Assembly: GCF_022760175.1 (NCBI RefSeq)
Contig: NZ_CP094326.1
Coordinates: forward strand, 744,001-808,000
Source: Zhouia spongiae
Lineage (GTDB): Bacteria; Bacteroidota; Bacteroidia; Flavobacteriales; Flavobacteriaceae
Reading direction: 5' to 3'
DNA: 64,000 bases
Part shown: piece after piece, positions 7,614-16,273 of the stretch
How positions within the stretch are numbered: position 1 is the first letter of the stretch
Layout: the number at the start of each line of letters is the position of its first letter
Program-made: the position numbers and the translations under genes
The notes under the pieces: generated by a model
What the model was told of the DNA's origin: nothing
Seen by the model: the letters and a program-made list of their open reading frames with translations, nothing else
The model's database searches: none

Positions 7614-7654
7614 ACATATATTTGATTTACAGTTATTTATGTTCAAATATATGT
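7614..7654. promoter_or_regulatory. 12-bp perfect inverted repeat between amidase and tra operon
   Basis: ACATATATTTGA (7614-7625) and its exact reverse complement TCAAATATATGT (7643-7654) are separated by 17 bp in the divergent intergenic region. Each arm contains TATATTTG, matching the Bacteroidetes -7 box TAnnTTTG, one on each strand. It may be a pair of overlapping divergent promoters, an operator for the transfer operon, or both. Confidence 0.55.
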
Positions 7655-7700
7655 AAATTTCCCATAACGAAAATGAACCAAAATTTTAAACCCACTCGTT

Positions 7701-7988
7701 ATGAAAAAAACATATTATTTGGCAGGCGTTCTTTCGCTCTTATCCACTTCGCTTTTTGCACAAATTGGTGGTATTGAAGATTCTGTCAACGATGTTTCCG
7801 ACACCATCCGAACTATTTTCCCAATTATATTGGGTGTCATCTTTCTAATAGGTTTCCTGTTTAATGCAGGTCACTTCTTTGGTGAAAACGCAGACCTTAA
7901 AAAAGGGATTACCCGTGTATTGGTCTTTGTGCTAATTGCTGGTGCAGTCGTTGGAATCTTCACCTATCTAATAGGCATTGTAGTATAA
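7701..7988 (+). CDS. traE: TraE (DUF4134), VirB2-like pilin subunit
   Basis: The 95-aa protein has a signal peptide ending near FAQ (residue 21), then two membrane helices (FPIILGVIFLIGFLFNAGHF and RVLVFVLIAGAVVGIFTYLI), as in DUF4134 TraE proteins of Bacteroides conjugative transposons. Size and topology match VirB2-type pilins. It opens the tra operon and ends 1 base before traF. Confidence 0.85.
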   Translation: MKKTYYLAGVLSLLSTSLFAQIGGIEDSVNDVSDTIRTIFPIILGVIFLIGFLFNAGHFFGENADLKKGITRVLVFVLIAGAVVGIFTYLIGIVV

Positions 7989-7989
7989 G

Positions 7990-8268
7990 ATGAAACGGTA
8001 TGAAGTCTATAGAAATATGCGGAAACGTGCGGTCATCTTTGGCTTGCCCCTTTCCCTGTTTGCCTTGATGATGGTATCCATTTTGGCATCACTGCTCATT
8101 ATCATCTTTTCCTTCAGCTTTGGCATTATCATCGGTTTAATGGTCTTTAATGGTAGTCTATATGTCGCTTTGACGAGAATCGCCAAAAGTCCTCAAATGT
8201 TTCAAGTGGGTAATCCCTTTCCAAAAATCATCAGCAACAAGCGTAATTCAGGTTTCGATTATGAATAA
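7990..8268 (+). CDS. traF: TraF (DUF4133), VirB3-like protein
   Basis: The 92-aa protein has two adjacent membrane helices (about residues 15-55) and a short C-terminal tail with FPKIISNKRNSGFDYE. This matches DUF4133/TraF, the VirB3-like inner-membrane partner of the VirB4 ATPase. Its last codons overlap the start of traG by 8 bases, which is typical for this pair. Confidence 0.85.
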   Translation: MKRYEVYRNMRKRAVIFGLPLSLFALMMVSILASLLIIIFSFSFGIIIGLMVFNGSLYVALTRIAKSPQMFQVGNPFPKIISNKRNSGFDYE

Positions 8269-10663
8269 GATGAACCTGTCGGCATATCAACCCATTGCGG
8301 ATATTCAGGATAATATCGTCTTTGCCAATAATGGTAATGTGGTGTTGTGCTATAAAGGGAATCTGCCTGAAATCTATTCCTTATCTGAAAGGGATTTTGA
8401 AGACATCCACGGTGCCTGGTTTCAGGCATTGAAATCATTACCAGTCGGGACGGTTGTCCATAAGCAGGATATCTACTTAAAGAAGTCCTATTCCTCAGAG
8501 CAACTGCCCAGCGAATCCTTTTTAGAAAAAGCTACCCATAACCATTTTAAAGGTCGAGGGTACATTGAGCACCAATGCTATCTATTCTTCATCCTGACCA
8601 AAAACAAGGCACTCAACAATCCAAAATATGTCAATCCATTCCGTAAGGTTTCCAAAGGGATTGTTCAGCAGATGGATGATAATATCAAGGTATTCGCCAA
8701 TGCGGTAAGTGATTCGGTATCGTTCATCAACAACAGCCGAAAGATGCATTTTGTTCCGCTTCAAGCGGAAGAAATACAGCAGCTCACCACCAACTATTTC
8801 AACGGATTCAGCGAGGGATTTGATACCGATATCTTACTGGAAAAAAAGAACGTCACCATTGGTGACAATCATTTTAATGCCCTGGCCGTCAACAGCGAAC
8901 TGTGCTTTGGCGAAAGTGTGCAGAGTAGCAAGACCAATGAGAAATTCACTTCTGACGATTTTGTGTTTCATCAAGGGTTTATTGATGGCTTAGGGCTTAC
9001 GCTGAATGAGAACCATATTGTCAACCAGATCCTGTATCTGGATGACAAACAGAAATGGCGCAAACTACTCGATAAGAAAATCGAAGAACTGAACAAAAGT
9101 TCAAACTTCGGTTCGCAGAATAAAGTGGTGTTGGGTAAAATTCAGCACATACTTGACCAAATCAATGCCGACGATAATGCGCGGATAATTCGTGGTCATT
9201 TGAATGTAGTCTATTGGGCAAATGACAAAAAAAGTCTCGATTCAATTACCTCAAAAATCAAGACCGAGTTTAAGGAATTGGATATCATCCCTTACTATCC
9301 GAGAGGTGAAGAACGAAAAAATTACATTCTAAATAGTTTCTGCTGTTTCTCTTCCAACTTCTCAAACAATGATTTATATGTAACGGATTTAAAGCACGCG
9401 CTGTGTCTACTCATCAACAATACAAATTACAAATCCGATGCTACCGGAATCATCTTTAATGATAGAGAACATAACGTTCCTGTATTAAAGGATGTATGGG
9501 ATGAACGCAAAAAGCGCATTAAGGCAAGAAACTTTGCCATTTTCGCCCCAACAGGTGAAGGCAAATCCTTTTTGGCCAATAACATCCTGCGCCAATATTT
9601 TGAAAGTGGTGTTCGCCTGGTCATCATCGACTTAGGTGGTTCGTACACCAAATTCGCCAAGCTCTATCCTGAAAAGTACACTGTACTTCGATATGAAAGT
9701 GGAAAGAATTTGGGTATCAATCCATTCTTCATAAGCGATAAAAATGACCTCACACCAGAACGCCTTGAAGACTTATCGGTGTTCTTGTTTGAACTGTTCG
9801 CTTCAGATTTAAAAGTGACGAAAGCACAATCCGTTTCGGTCAAAAAAATACTGCGTCATTATTACGATAGCACTTCGGAAAATCATTCGCTCGAAGGTTT
9901 CTACAATTTTATAGAAAGGCATCAGAAAGATATTCTGAACGACCTTAAAATCCATCCCGACTACTTTAATGTAACGAGCTTCTTGCACGTAATGTCAGAG
10001 TATGTCGGCGATGGTCTATACAGCTTTCTGTTCGAGGTGAGCGAAGACCAGACTTACAAAATCGAGGATAAGCGATTGATTGTTTTTGAGCTGGATGAAG
10101 TAAAGGACAACAAGGAAATCCTTTCCGTGATGCTTAAACTTATTAAGTCAGCTATCCAAAGAACCATCTGGCGAAATCGGGCTGAAAAAGGCATCATACT
10201 CTTCGATGAGTTCGCCAAGCAATTGAAGTTTGACAACGTATTGGAAAGTGTAGAGTTCTACTATCAAGCCATCCGTAAACAGAATGGTGCCATCGGTATC
10301 ATTTTGCAGTCCATCAATCAGCTGCCGAACAATTCCACATCGGCCAGTATTCTGGAAAATACACAGGTCATTTACAGCTTAAACAATGAAAAGGGTTATG
10401 ATGAATTGGTCAAACGCCTCAACCTTTCCAGCCACGACCTGAACCAGTTAAAGTCTATCAAGAACAATCTTTCCGGACCACGGAAGTACACCGAAATGTT
10501 TATCAAAATTGGTAAGGAAAGCAACATCTTCCGGTTGGAAGTTCCAAAGGAAGTTTATGCAGCCTACTTAACGGATGGAAAGGAAAATGAGGAAATAATG
10601 AAGCTCTATAACGAGCATCAGGATATGGAAAAAGCAATCATTCAATTCACATCAAAAACATAA
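8261..10663 (+). CDS. traG: TraG, VirB4-family conjugation ATPase
   Basis: The 800-aa protein is the conjugation-system ATPase of Bacteroidetes elements. Walker A APTGEGKSF is near residue 430 and Walker B GIILFDEFAKQL near residue 645, with the VirB4-type arginine region and QSINQLPNN after it. The N-terminal half is the CagE/TrbE/VirB-like domain. It powers assembly of the type IV secretion channel at the inner membrane. Length is typical for the family. Confidence 0.95.
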   Translation: MNKMNLSAYQPIADIQDNIVFANNGNVVLCYKGNLPEIYSLSERDFEDIHGAWFQALKSLPVGTVVHKQDIYLKKSYSSEQLPSESFLEKATHNHFKGRGYIEHQCYLFFILTKNKALNNPKYVNPFRKVSKGIVQQMDDNIKVFANAVSDSVSFINNSRKMHFVPLQAEEIQQLTTNYFNGFSEGFDTDILLEKKNVTIGDNHFNALAVNSELCFGESVQSSKTNEKFTSDDFVFHQGFIDGLGLTLNENHIVNQILYLDDKQKWRKLLDKKIEELNKSSNFGSQNKVVLGKIQHILDQINADDNARIIRGHLNVVYWANDKKSLDSITSKIKTEFKELDIIPYYPRGEERKNYILNSFCCFSSNFSNNDLYVTDLKHALCLLINNTNYKSDATGIIFNDREHNVPVLKDVWDERKKRIKARNFAIFAPTGEGKSFLANNILRQYFESGVRLVIIDLGGSYTKFAKLYPEKYTVLRYESGKNLGINPFFISDKNDLTPERLEDLSVFLFELFASDLKVTKAQSVSVKKILRHYYDSTSENHSLEGFYNFIERHQKDILNDLKIHPDYFNVTSFLHVMSEYVGDGLYSFLFEVSEDQTYKIEDKRLIVFELDEVKDNKEILSVMLKLIKSAIQRTIWRNRAEKGIILFDEFAKQLKFDNVLESVEFYYQAIRKQNGAIGIILQSINQLPNNSTSASILENTQVIYSLNNEKGYDELVKRLNLSSHDLNQLKSIKNNLSGPRKYTEMFIKIGKESNIFRLEVPKEVYAAYLTDGKENEEIMKLYNEHQDMEKAIIQFTSKT

Positions 10664-10667
10664 TGCT

Positions 10668-11255
10668 ATGAAAACAAAAATCAAATCAATTCTATTTGGG
10701 TTGGCTATGACAGCAGCCCTTTTAATGCCCAGCGGTGCAACCGCTCAGGGAATGCCAGTTTATGACAATACCAACTTCATCAGCTTGGTAAAACAGCTAT
10801 TGGAATCCGGTAAGCAGACGGCGGAAATGATTAAGTCCGTGAAGTTCTTGAAGGATGCCAAAGAAGCTATTGAGAAAGTATCGAGCGTTGTCCAACAGTT
10901 AAGAGCCGTTGAGGAAATCGCAGATAATAATCAACGCCTCATCAATGTAATGCAGAATGACCTTCAGGATATTCTCAATTCGCCCTATATCAAACCCGAG
11001 GAAATTGACAGGGTTATGGGCTCTTTCGAAACCATTGTACAAAATTCACTGGACACGGTGGATTTTATAGATGAAGTCCTGTCCAGCGATTACTTAAAAA
11101 TGAGTGATGCCGAACGTGCCGAAATACTGAAAGCAAAAGAACTGGAATCGAAGCAGATGGTATCCAATATCACTATGAAAACAAAACGCTATCGTGATAT
11201 TATTTCTTTCAGAAAAATGCAGGATAAAGTCAATAATCGAGAAACAGGATATTAA
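10668..11255 (+). CDS. traI: TraI (DUF4141), conjugation protein
   Basis: The 195-aa protein has a signal peptide (SILFGLAMTAALLMPSGATA, about residues 6-25) and a mostly helical, coiled-coil-prone body. Size, position directly after traG and pattern fit DUF4141/TraI, thought to be a VirB5-like periplasmic component. It lies 4 bases after traG and 2 bases before traJ. Confidence 0.85.
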   Translation: MKTKIKSILFGLAMTAALLMPSGATAQGMPVYDNTNFISLVKQLLESGKQTAEMIKSVKFLKDAKEAIEKVSSVVQQLRAVEEIADNNQRLINVMQNDLQDILNSPYIKPEEIDRVMGSFETIVQNSLDTVDFIDEVLSSDYLKMSDAERAEILKAKELESKQMVSNITMKTKRYRDIISFRKMQDKVNNRETGY

Positions 11256-11257
11256 AA

Positions 11258-12100
11258 ATGACCGCGACCATCATTTTAGGAATTGGCTTGGAATATGTAG
11301 ATACGGTGTTCCAGACCATACAGGCCAGCGACTTTTCGCAATATACCATTGCCGGAATGAAAACGCTCGCTGTCCTATTTTTCTTGGTCAATATTCTTAA
11401 AAAATACAACGAAGGCGTTGCCGATAAAGACGGCTACACTTGGGGATTGAGTCCGGGTGAATTGGCAAAGAATTTTGCCATCGTTCTTTTGGTCATATTC
11501 TCAACGCAGGTATTAGGGTTTTTCGATGGGATTTTAGTGGCCATCGAAGGACAGTATCGAGGAACTGCACCCGCGTTGCTGCCCTTACAGATGCAGGATA
11601 TACCATTAGAGGAAGATGTAAGTCTTTTTGATGCGGCAAGTTCGGCAATGACACTTTTGTATGAGGCGTTGGTAACACCATTGTTTGGGTTCAAAATTTT
11701 GGCCTTCATATTAAGTACCATACTCTGGATATTGGACTTGTTCATCTATCCGCTATTCTTGGCAGAGCGTTTTTTCCTTTTGGGAATAATGCAAGCCTTT
11801 TTTCCTTTGGTCATTAGCCTTGCCGTATTTGAAAAGTTTCGCTCGCTCGCCTATACCTTCTTTAAATTGTACGCTGCCGTTTATATGCTCGTGCCAGCAT
11901 TTTTTCTTGTCAATGTATTTGTCAATGCCATTTATACCGAAATCAACACCAATTTCTGGGTCAACCTATTCGGAACTGACACGGGCCAGGGCTTTTTTGC
12001 ACCTGTAGTACAATTAGGCTCAGTAGGGTTTATCGTGTTCCTGAAATTCAAACTATATCGCCGTGCCACCTCGTTTACCCTCAGATTGTTTACCAACTAA
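11258..12100 (+). CDS. traJ: TraJ, VirB6-like polytopic membrane protein
   Basis: The 280-aa protein has five to six membrane helices, including MKTLAVLFFLVNILKK, FAIVLLVIFSTQVLGFF and GSVGFIVFLKFKLY. It matches conjugative transposon TraJ proteins in place and topology. VirB6-like proteins form the inner-membrane part of the DNA channel. Confidence 0.9.
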   Translation: MTATIILGIGLEYVDTVFQTIQASDFSQYTIAGMKTLAVLFFLVNILKKYNEGVADKDGYTWGLSPGELAKNFAIVLLVIFSTQVLGFFDGILVAIEGQYRGTAPALLPLQMQDIPLEEDVSLFDAASSAMTLLYEALVTPLFGFKILAFILSTILWILDLFIYPLFLAERFFLLGIMQAFFPLVISLAVFEKFRSLAYTFFKLYAAVYMLVPAFFLVNVFVNAIYTEINTNFWVNLFGTDTGQGFFAPVVQLGSVGFIVFLKFKLYRRATSFTLRLFTN

Positions 12101-12111
12101 TTCCATTCAGA

Positions 12112-12726
12112 ATGAAAACACCTTACAAAAACATATACAACGTTCTAAAACTAAATCGGTTTATTGTTTTGGCTGTTGTAGTTTGTTCGTTACTGTCCAG
12201 CAGCTTTGCTATTTGGATGGCTTTTAAAACCAAACAGGATTCACTCAACAGCGCGTTTGCAATCAATACTGATGGCACAATTATTCCGCTCAAGCTCGTT
12301 ACCCAAAAAGAGAATTTCAAGGTGGAAGCATTGGCCCACCTGCAACTGTTTCACACGTATTTCTACAATATTGATGCGAGCAATTATGAGCGCAATCTGG
12401 AAAAGGCTCTTTGGCTGGCCAACAGCTCAGTGGATAATCTCTACCGTCAGAAAAAGGCTGATGGTGTTTATAACCGATTGTTGCAGTATTCATTGGTTCA
12501 AAAGGTGCTAAGTATCGATTCCCAAGTTGAGCAACAAAACGGAAGCTACGTCTTCCGAACCGTTACCATTTTCGAAATTAACCGTGGATCCGTCATTGAC
12601 ACTTACGAATTGGTATCTACTGGAAACTTGATTATGGTAGACCGAAACTTTCCCAACAATCCACACGGATTACTGATTACCAATTATTTTGAAAACACTT
12701 TAAAAAAGATTAACGATGAAAGTTGA
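12112..12726 (+). CDS. traK: TraK, VirB8-like conjugation protein
   Basis: The 204-aa protein has a cytoplasmic N terminus, one membrane helix (FIVLAVVVCSLLSSSFAIWM, about residues 17-36) and a periplasmic alpha/beta domain, the VirB8 layout. It contains the TraK-typical ALAHLQLFHTYFYNID segment. It overlaps traM by 11 bases. TraL, which lies between traK and traM in CTnDOT, is absent here. Confidence 0.9.
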   Translation: MKTPYKNIYNVLKLNRFIVLAVVVCSLLSSSFAIWMAFKTKQDSLNSAFAINTDGTIIPLKLVTQKENFKVEALAHLQLFHTYFYNIDASNYERNLEKALWLANSSVDNLYRQKKADGVYNRLLQYSLVQKVLSIDSQVEQQNGSYVFRTVTIFEINRGSVIDTYELVSTGNLIMVDRNFPNNPHGLLITNYFENTLKKINDES

Positions 12727-13645
12727 AAAGAATAAAATCATTTTTGCTGGCGTACTTGCCATCATTTTCCTCTTCCTCATTTCCTATTCAGTGATGCTTA
12801 TGGAAGATGAGGACAATGATGAAGACACCTTGCAACAGACGCTTGTTCCTGAACTGGAAGATGACCAAAAGGAATACGATTCCAAACTCGATGCCATAAA
12901 CGACCTCAAGGAAGTGCGTGAAAGCACCGCACCGAGCATCTACGATGAAAAGCTCTTGGATTCTACGGGACTGTATAATCCCGATTTGCCCGAACAAAAA
13001 AAGCAACGCATTGTGGATAGCATTTACAAGGCTGGCAAGATAAAGTATTCCGAAAAACGCTACCAAAATTTGGGACATAAGCGAGTTGTACAACAAACAG
13101 CACCAAAGGTGGATTCTGCTGAAGTTAAAAGAGAACAAAAAATTGAAGCCAAGGAATTGGGCCTGGAACATCAACTATTCTTTGCAGCTTCACCTAAACC
13201 CAATGAAGTTTCAATTATCGGCAATACTGATGAAACGATTTATGTGGTCGTAGATGGTGACCAAATTGTTCAAGCAAATACCCGATTACGGATGCGCCTA
13301 ACCAAATCGGCAACTATCAATGGTAAACTGATGCCAAAGAACACACCAGTTTTCGGCTTTATTAGTTTTCAGCCTAATCGTGCCTTGATTGAGATTGAAA
13401 ACATTAAGCACCATCCGACCAAACTAAAAGCCTTCGATTTACAAGACGGTAGTGAGGGCATCTATGTCGAAAACAACTTTAGGGAAGAGGTAACCAGAGA
13501 GGTATATGATGATGTTATTGGTGATATTAATATTCCCAGCGTACCACAAGTCGGCGGACTTACACAAGTATTCAGGCGTTCTAACCGAAGGGTGAAAGTA
13601 ACCGTCCTGAACAATTACAGATTAATTCTAAAACCAAAGTTATGA
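12716..13645 (+). CDS. traM: TraM, conjugation protein (VirB10-like)
   Basis: The 309-aa protein has one N-terminal membrane helix (IIFAGVLAIIFLFLISYSVM), an acidic and charged linker, and a C-terminal beta-rich domain with TIYVVVDGDQIVQANTRLRM and ending VTVLNNYRLILKPKL. This is the TraM family of Bacteroides conjugative transposons, regarded as VirB10-like. It overlaps both traK and traN by a few bases, implying coupled translation. Confidence 0.9.
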   Translation: MKVEKNKIIFAGVLAIIFLFLISYSVMLMEDEDNDEDTLQQTLVPELEDDQKEYDSKLDAINDLKEVRESTAPSIYDEKLLDSTGLYNPDLPEQKKQRIVDSIYKAGKIKYSEKRYQNLGHKRVVQQTAPKVDSAEVKREQKIEAKELGLEHQLFFAASPKPNEVSIIGNTDETIYVVVDGDQIVQANTRLRMRLTKSATINGKLMPKNTPVFGFISFQPNRALIEIENIKHHPTKLKAFDLQDGSEGIYVENNFREEVTREVYDDVIGDINIPSVPQVGGLTQVFRRSNRRVKVTVLNNYRLILKPKL

Positions 13646-14472
13646 GAGTGATAATTTCCATATTGACCATATTTATTTTCGCTTTCGCGAAAGCGCAGAC
13701 CACTATAAAATTAGATACCATTTATGCAAACGACACCAAGAATGTTGCGTTATTCTTCCCAGAACCTATTCGGCAAGGTATAACTGGTTCAGATAATTTT
13801 GTCTTTACCTACAACCGTGAGAAAGAACAGTATTTCGGCTTGTTGCAAGCCAAGCCAGGAAAGGAAAGTAATTTGCTGGTAGTCAACCGAAATGGTTCGA
13901 TTTTTTCGTATATTGTAAGGTATAAAAAACAGCTTTCTAAGCTCAATTATTTTATTCCGATATCAAGTAGTATCGGGAATGAAAAACCGATTGCAACCGA
14001 TTCAATTCTTGCTGAATCTTCTGAAGTACGGATAGACAACAGAACATATCATTACCAAAAATTCTGCTCGTATCTTCTCAATAGGAAACAGCGTATAGGT
14101 CGAATCAAAAAGCGAAATGAAGGAATTGTTGTAAGTGTTGAGAATATCGTTTTTGATAAAAAAGAACTGTACTTCGTCATCCAGATTGAGAACAATTCTA
14201 CATTGGATTACGATTTGAATTTCTTGAACCTTTCGATTGAAACACGACAAAAAGGAAAAAGGAAATCGTTACAACGTTTGTATCAAGAGCCGATTTACAA
14301 ACATAATCTGCCTTCAAAGATTGTAGAAGGTGAAACGGTACGGCTTGTTTATGTATTGCCAAAATTTTCATTATCCAATGACCGTAGGGCAATTTTAGAA
14401 CTGAATGAAAAGGATGGTGAACGAAATATTGAAATGAAGCTATCGCACCGATATATCAATAACCCAAATTAA
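13642..14472 (+). CDS. traN: TraN (DUF4138), VirB9-like conjugation protein
   Basis: The 276-aa protein has a signal peptide (ISILTIFIFAFAKAQ) and the DUF4138 pattern, starting with YANDTKNVALFFPEPIRQGI and containing NFVFTYNREKEQYFGLLQAK. TraN is the VirB9-like outer-membrane-associated component. The signal peptide region is encoded by DNA containing the 16-bp palindrome CGCTTTCGCGAAAGCG. Confidence 0.9.
   Translation: MRVIISILTIFIFAFAKAQTTIKLDTIYANDTKNVALFFPEPIRQGITGSDNFVFTYNREKEQYFGLLQAKPGKESNLLVVNRNGSIFSYIVRYKKQLSKLNYFIPISSSIGNEKPIATDSILAESSEVRIDNRTYHYQKFCSYLLNRKQRIGRIKKRNEGIVVSVENIVFDKKELYFVIQIENNSTLDYDLNFLNLSIETRQKGKRKSLQRLYQEPIYKHNLPSKIVEGETVRLVYVLPKFSLSNDRRAILELNEKDGERNIEMKLSHRYINNPN
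13680..13695. repeat. 16-bp perfect palindrome CGCTTTCGCGAAAGCG
   Basis: The palindrome is perfect and sits within the signal-peptide codons of traN. A 17-base variant with one extra T (32,397-32,413) lies in the 3' end of the bfmA-like gene. Two near-identical palindromes in one element suggest a dispersed motif with a DNA-level role. Confidence 0.5.
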
Positions 14473-14479
14473 AGTCATT

Positions 14480-14851
14480 ATGAAAAATATTGTTGTTTTA
14501 TTGCTCGTACTGCTGTTCCTTTCGTGTGCTGATTCCACAACTAAAGTTTCAGGACCAAGTGCTACAGCCCAAGTTGTTATCGAAAGCTTTTATGAAAAGG
14601 ATAAAGAAGCCTTAAAGGCCAACTCGACACCACAGGCGTATTCAAACTATATGAATACTATAAATATGTTCAACGCTACGCCAAAAGATGATTCCAAGTT
14701 TACTGTTTTGCAGGACACCATTATGGGCGATGTGGCTTGGGTAAAATATACTACGGCTTACGATAAAACACCAGGTCTCTTTAAGCTGGTTAAGCAAAAC
14801 GGTAAGTGGCTGGCAGATGCCAGAGGTTCAAAAGACAAATCGCCTTTTTGA
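14480..14851 (+). CDS. Small lipoprotein with NTF2-like (DUF4878-type) domain
   Basis: The 123-aa protein has a lipoprotein signal with lipobox LFLSC near residue 16, followed by an NTF2-like fold pattern (SATAQVVIESFYEKDKEALK and WLADARGSK at the end) as in DUF4878-type proteins. It is the last gene of the tra operon, 7 bases after traN, and converges on the AlbA gene. A surface lipoprotein at this place could take part in mating-pair formation or entry exclusion; that is inference. Confidence 0.7.
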   Translation: MKNIVVLLLVLLFLSCADSTTKVSGPSATAQVVIESFYEKDKEALKANSTPQAYSNYMNTINMFNATPKDDSKFTVLQDTIMGDVAWVKYTTAYDKTPGLFKLVKQNGKWLADARGSKDKSPF

Positions 14852-14860
14852 AAAGCGTAT

Positions 14861-16231
14861 TTATTTATTTTTATCGAGATTGATTTCCCAATAGCCTCTT
14901 GTATCGCCGTGGCGCTCTAAAAAACCTTTATTCTTAATAGCTGTAATATGCTTACCAACGGCAGATTCGTTAATACTTAAAGCTTCAGCTATTTCATTAT
15001 ATGTGATAGAAGGATTTGCAGCTATAAGTTTAAGTACCTCTTTTTGTCTTTTGGTAAGTATAGTTGCGGCATCAATTGCAGCATCTGTTACACCACCTAT
15101 TACACCACCTATTACACCACCTTTTTGACCACCTACTTGACCATCTTCATCAATAGTAGTCTCTTTAGCTACAAATGTCATTCTAAGAAAGTTATCAGAA
15201 AAGCTAAAACTCTCTTTGCCATAGTGTTCCAAAATACGAGGAATACCAGACCCCAGTTGCTCTACCAGTTCCAAATCCTTGAAAATACGCATCAGTTCTT
15301 TATTGCGCGGTACAGAAAAACCCTCAAAAAACTCTTGTTTGCTCAAACCTTCTGGAAGTCCGCCAGCTGATGTAATTTCTATCCTGTCCGCAAAGATTTC
15401 AAACTTTGGGGTAATCTCGTTCGTATAGTCATTATGCACAAAAGCATTGATGATGGCTTCTCGTAGGGCAATGGGATTCCAAAGATTGGTCTGTTGCCGT
15501 TCTTTGGCGGTTATCTTTGTGTTGGTTCTATTCTCTACTGCAATCTTATCAATCACCTGCTTAGTCGCTTTTACCAAGCATTCGTGACCATATTCGTTGC
15601 TTTCAATGAGGTCTGTTCGGGTCTTGCCTGAATACTTGGCCACTTTAATAGAGGTATTGTTCTTATCGGCCAAAAGATAGCCGGCGTAATTGAATGCGCC
15701 ATCCTCGGTAAGCAGTTCCAGGTTCTTTGCAAAGGCTTTGCCCAAATTATAGCCAGCTTCTTCGTAGTAGATTTTCAACTGGCCAAAGCTTAAGTCCTGC
15801 CTACCAGCTTTAATTTTGCTAATGGAATTTCGGGTACGCTTGGCAAAGAGCTCGTCTATCATTTTTTGGGACATCGGTTCTGCAGATGAACCCATACGGA
15901 TAAAACACCCCTTTTCGCTCATCCCATATTTTTTGAGATGATAGGGTTTTTCGGGACCGCTTGCTATTATGATTTTAAGGATATCCTTGCATTCTCGTTC
16001 TTCACTAACAATGTCAAACAGACCCAATGCGGAAGGTCGGATGTTGTTCTTTAGCCTATCCTTAATTTTAAGTTGGTCGCCATCCGAATCTACCAAACCG
16101 TAAACATTCTCGTTTTTGTCAATACCGATATAGAGAATGCCACCCTCACGATAGTTCAAAAAAGCAATAACCTCTTTTTCAAGCCCATCGGACAGTACTC
16201 GTTTGTATTCTATACGGTTTGTTTCTGGCAT
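14861..16231 (-). CDS. AlbA_2/Schlafen-type ATP-binding regulator
   Basis: The 456-aa protein has an AlbA_2 domain at the N terminus (NRIEYKRVL, then VIAFLNYREGGILYIGID), a RecG-like/HATPase_c_4 region (WNPIALREAIINAFVHNDY and QLGSGIPRILEHYG) and a C-terminal winged HTH (LTKRQKEVLKLIAANPSITY, then NESAVGKHITAI). A Gly-Val-Ile repeat (GGVIGGVIGGV) lies in the linker and is encoded by ~12-bp tandem DNA repeats. It lies 42 bases after the defence operon on the same strand. It may regulate the island or act in defence itself. Confidence 0.75.
   Translation of the reverse strand: MPETNRIEYKRVLSDGLEKEVIAFLNYREGGILYIGIDKNENVYGLVDSDGDQLKIKDRLKNNIRPSALGLFDIVSEERECKDILKIIIASGPEKPYHLKKYGMSEKGCFIRMGSSAEPMSQKMIDELFAKRTRNSISKIKAGRQDLSFGQLKIYYEEAGYNLGKAFAKNLELLTEDGAFNYAGYLLADKNNTSIKVAKYSGKTRTDLIESNEYGHECLVKATKQVIDKIAVENRTNTKITAKERQQTNLWNPIALREAIINAFVHNDYTNEITPKFEIFADRIEITSAGGLPEGLSKQEFFEGFSVPRNKELMRIFKDLELVEQLGSGIPRILEHYGKESFSFSDNFLRMTFVAKETTIDEDGQVGGQKGGVIGGVIGGVTDAAIDAATILTKRQKEVLKLIAANPSITYNEIAEALSINESAVGKHITAIKNKGFLERHGDTRGYWEINLDKNK
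15088..15122. repeat. 12-bp tandem repeat inside the AlbA_2 gene
   Basis: Nearly three copies of TTACACCACCTA run head to tail, encoding GGVI units on the minus strand. The unit length keeps the reading frame, so copy-number changes would alter linker length only. Confidence 0.7.
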
Positions 16232-16273
16232 TTTAGTAACAGTGTGTCTTTAAAGTTTTGTAGGCACATAAAA

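Noticed and set aside
15088-15122. CRISPR array
   Set aside because: Units are only 12 bp without spacers and lie in a coding region. No CRISPR array was seen anywhere in the window.
14861-16231. ATP-dependent helicase RecG
   Set aside because: Only the AlbA_2 and HATPase-like regions common in misnamed RecG-like proteins are present; there is no SF2 helicase core.
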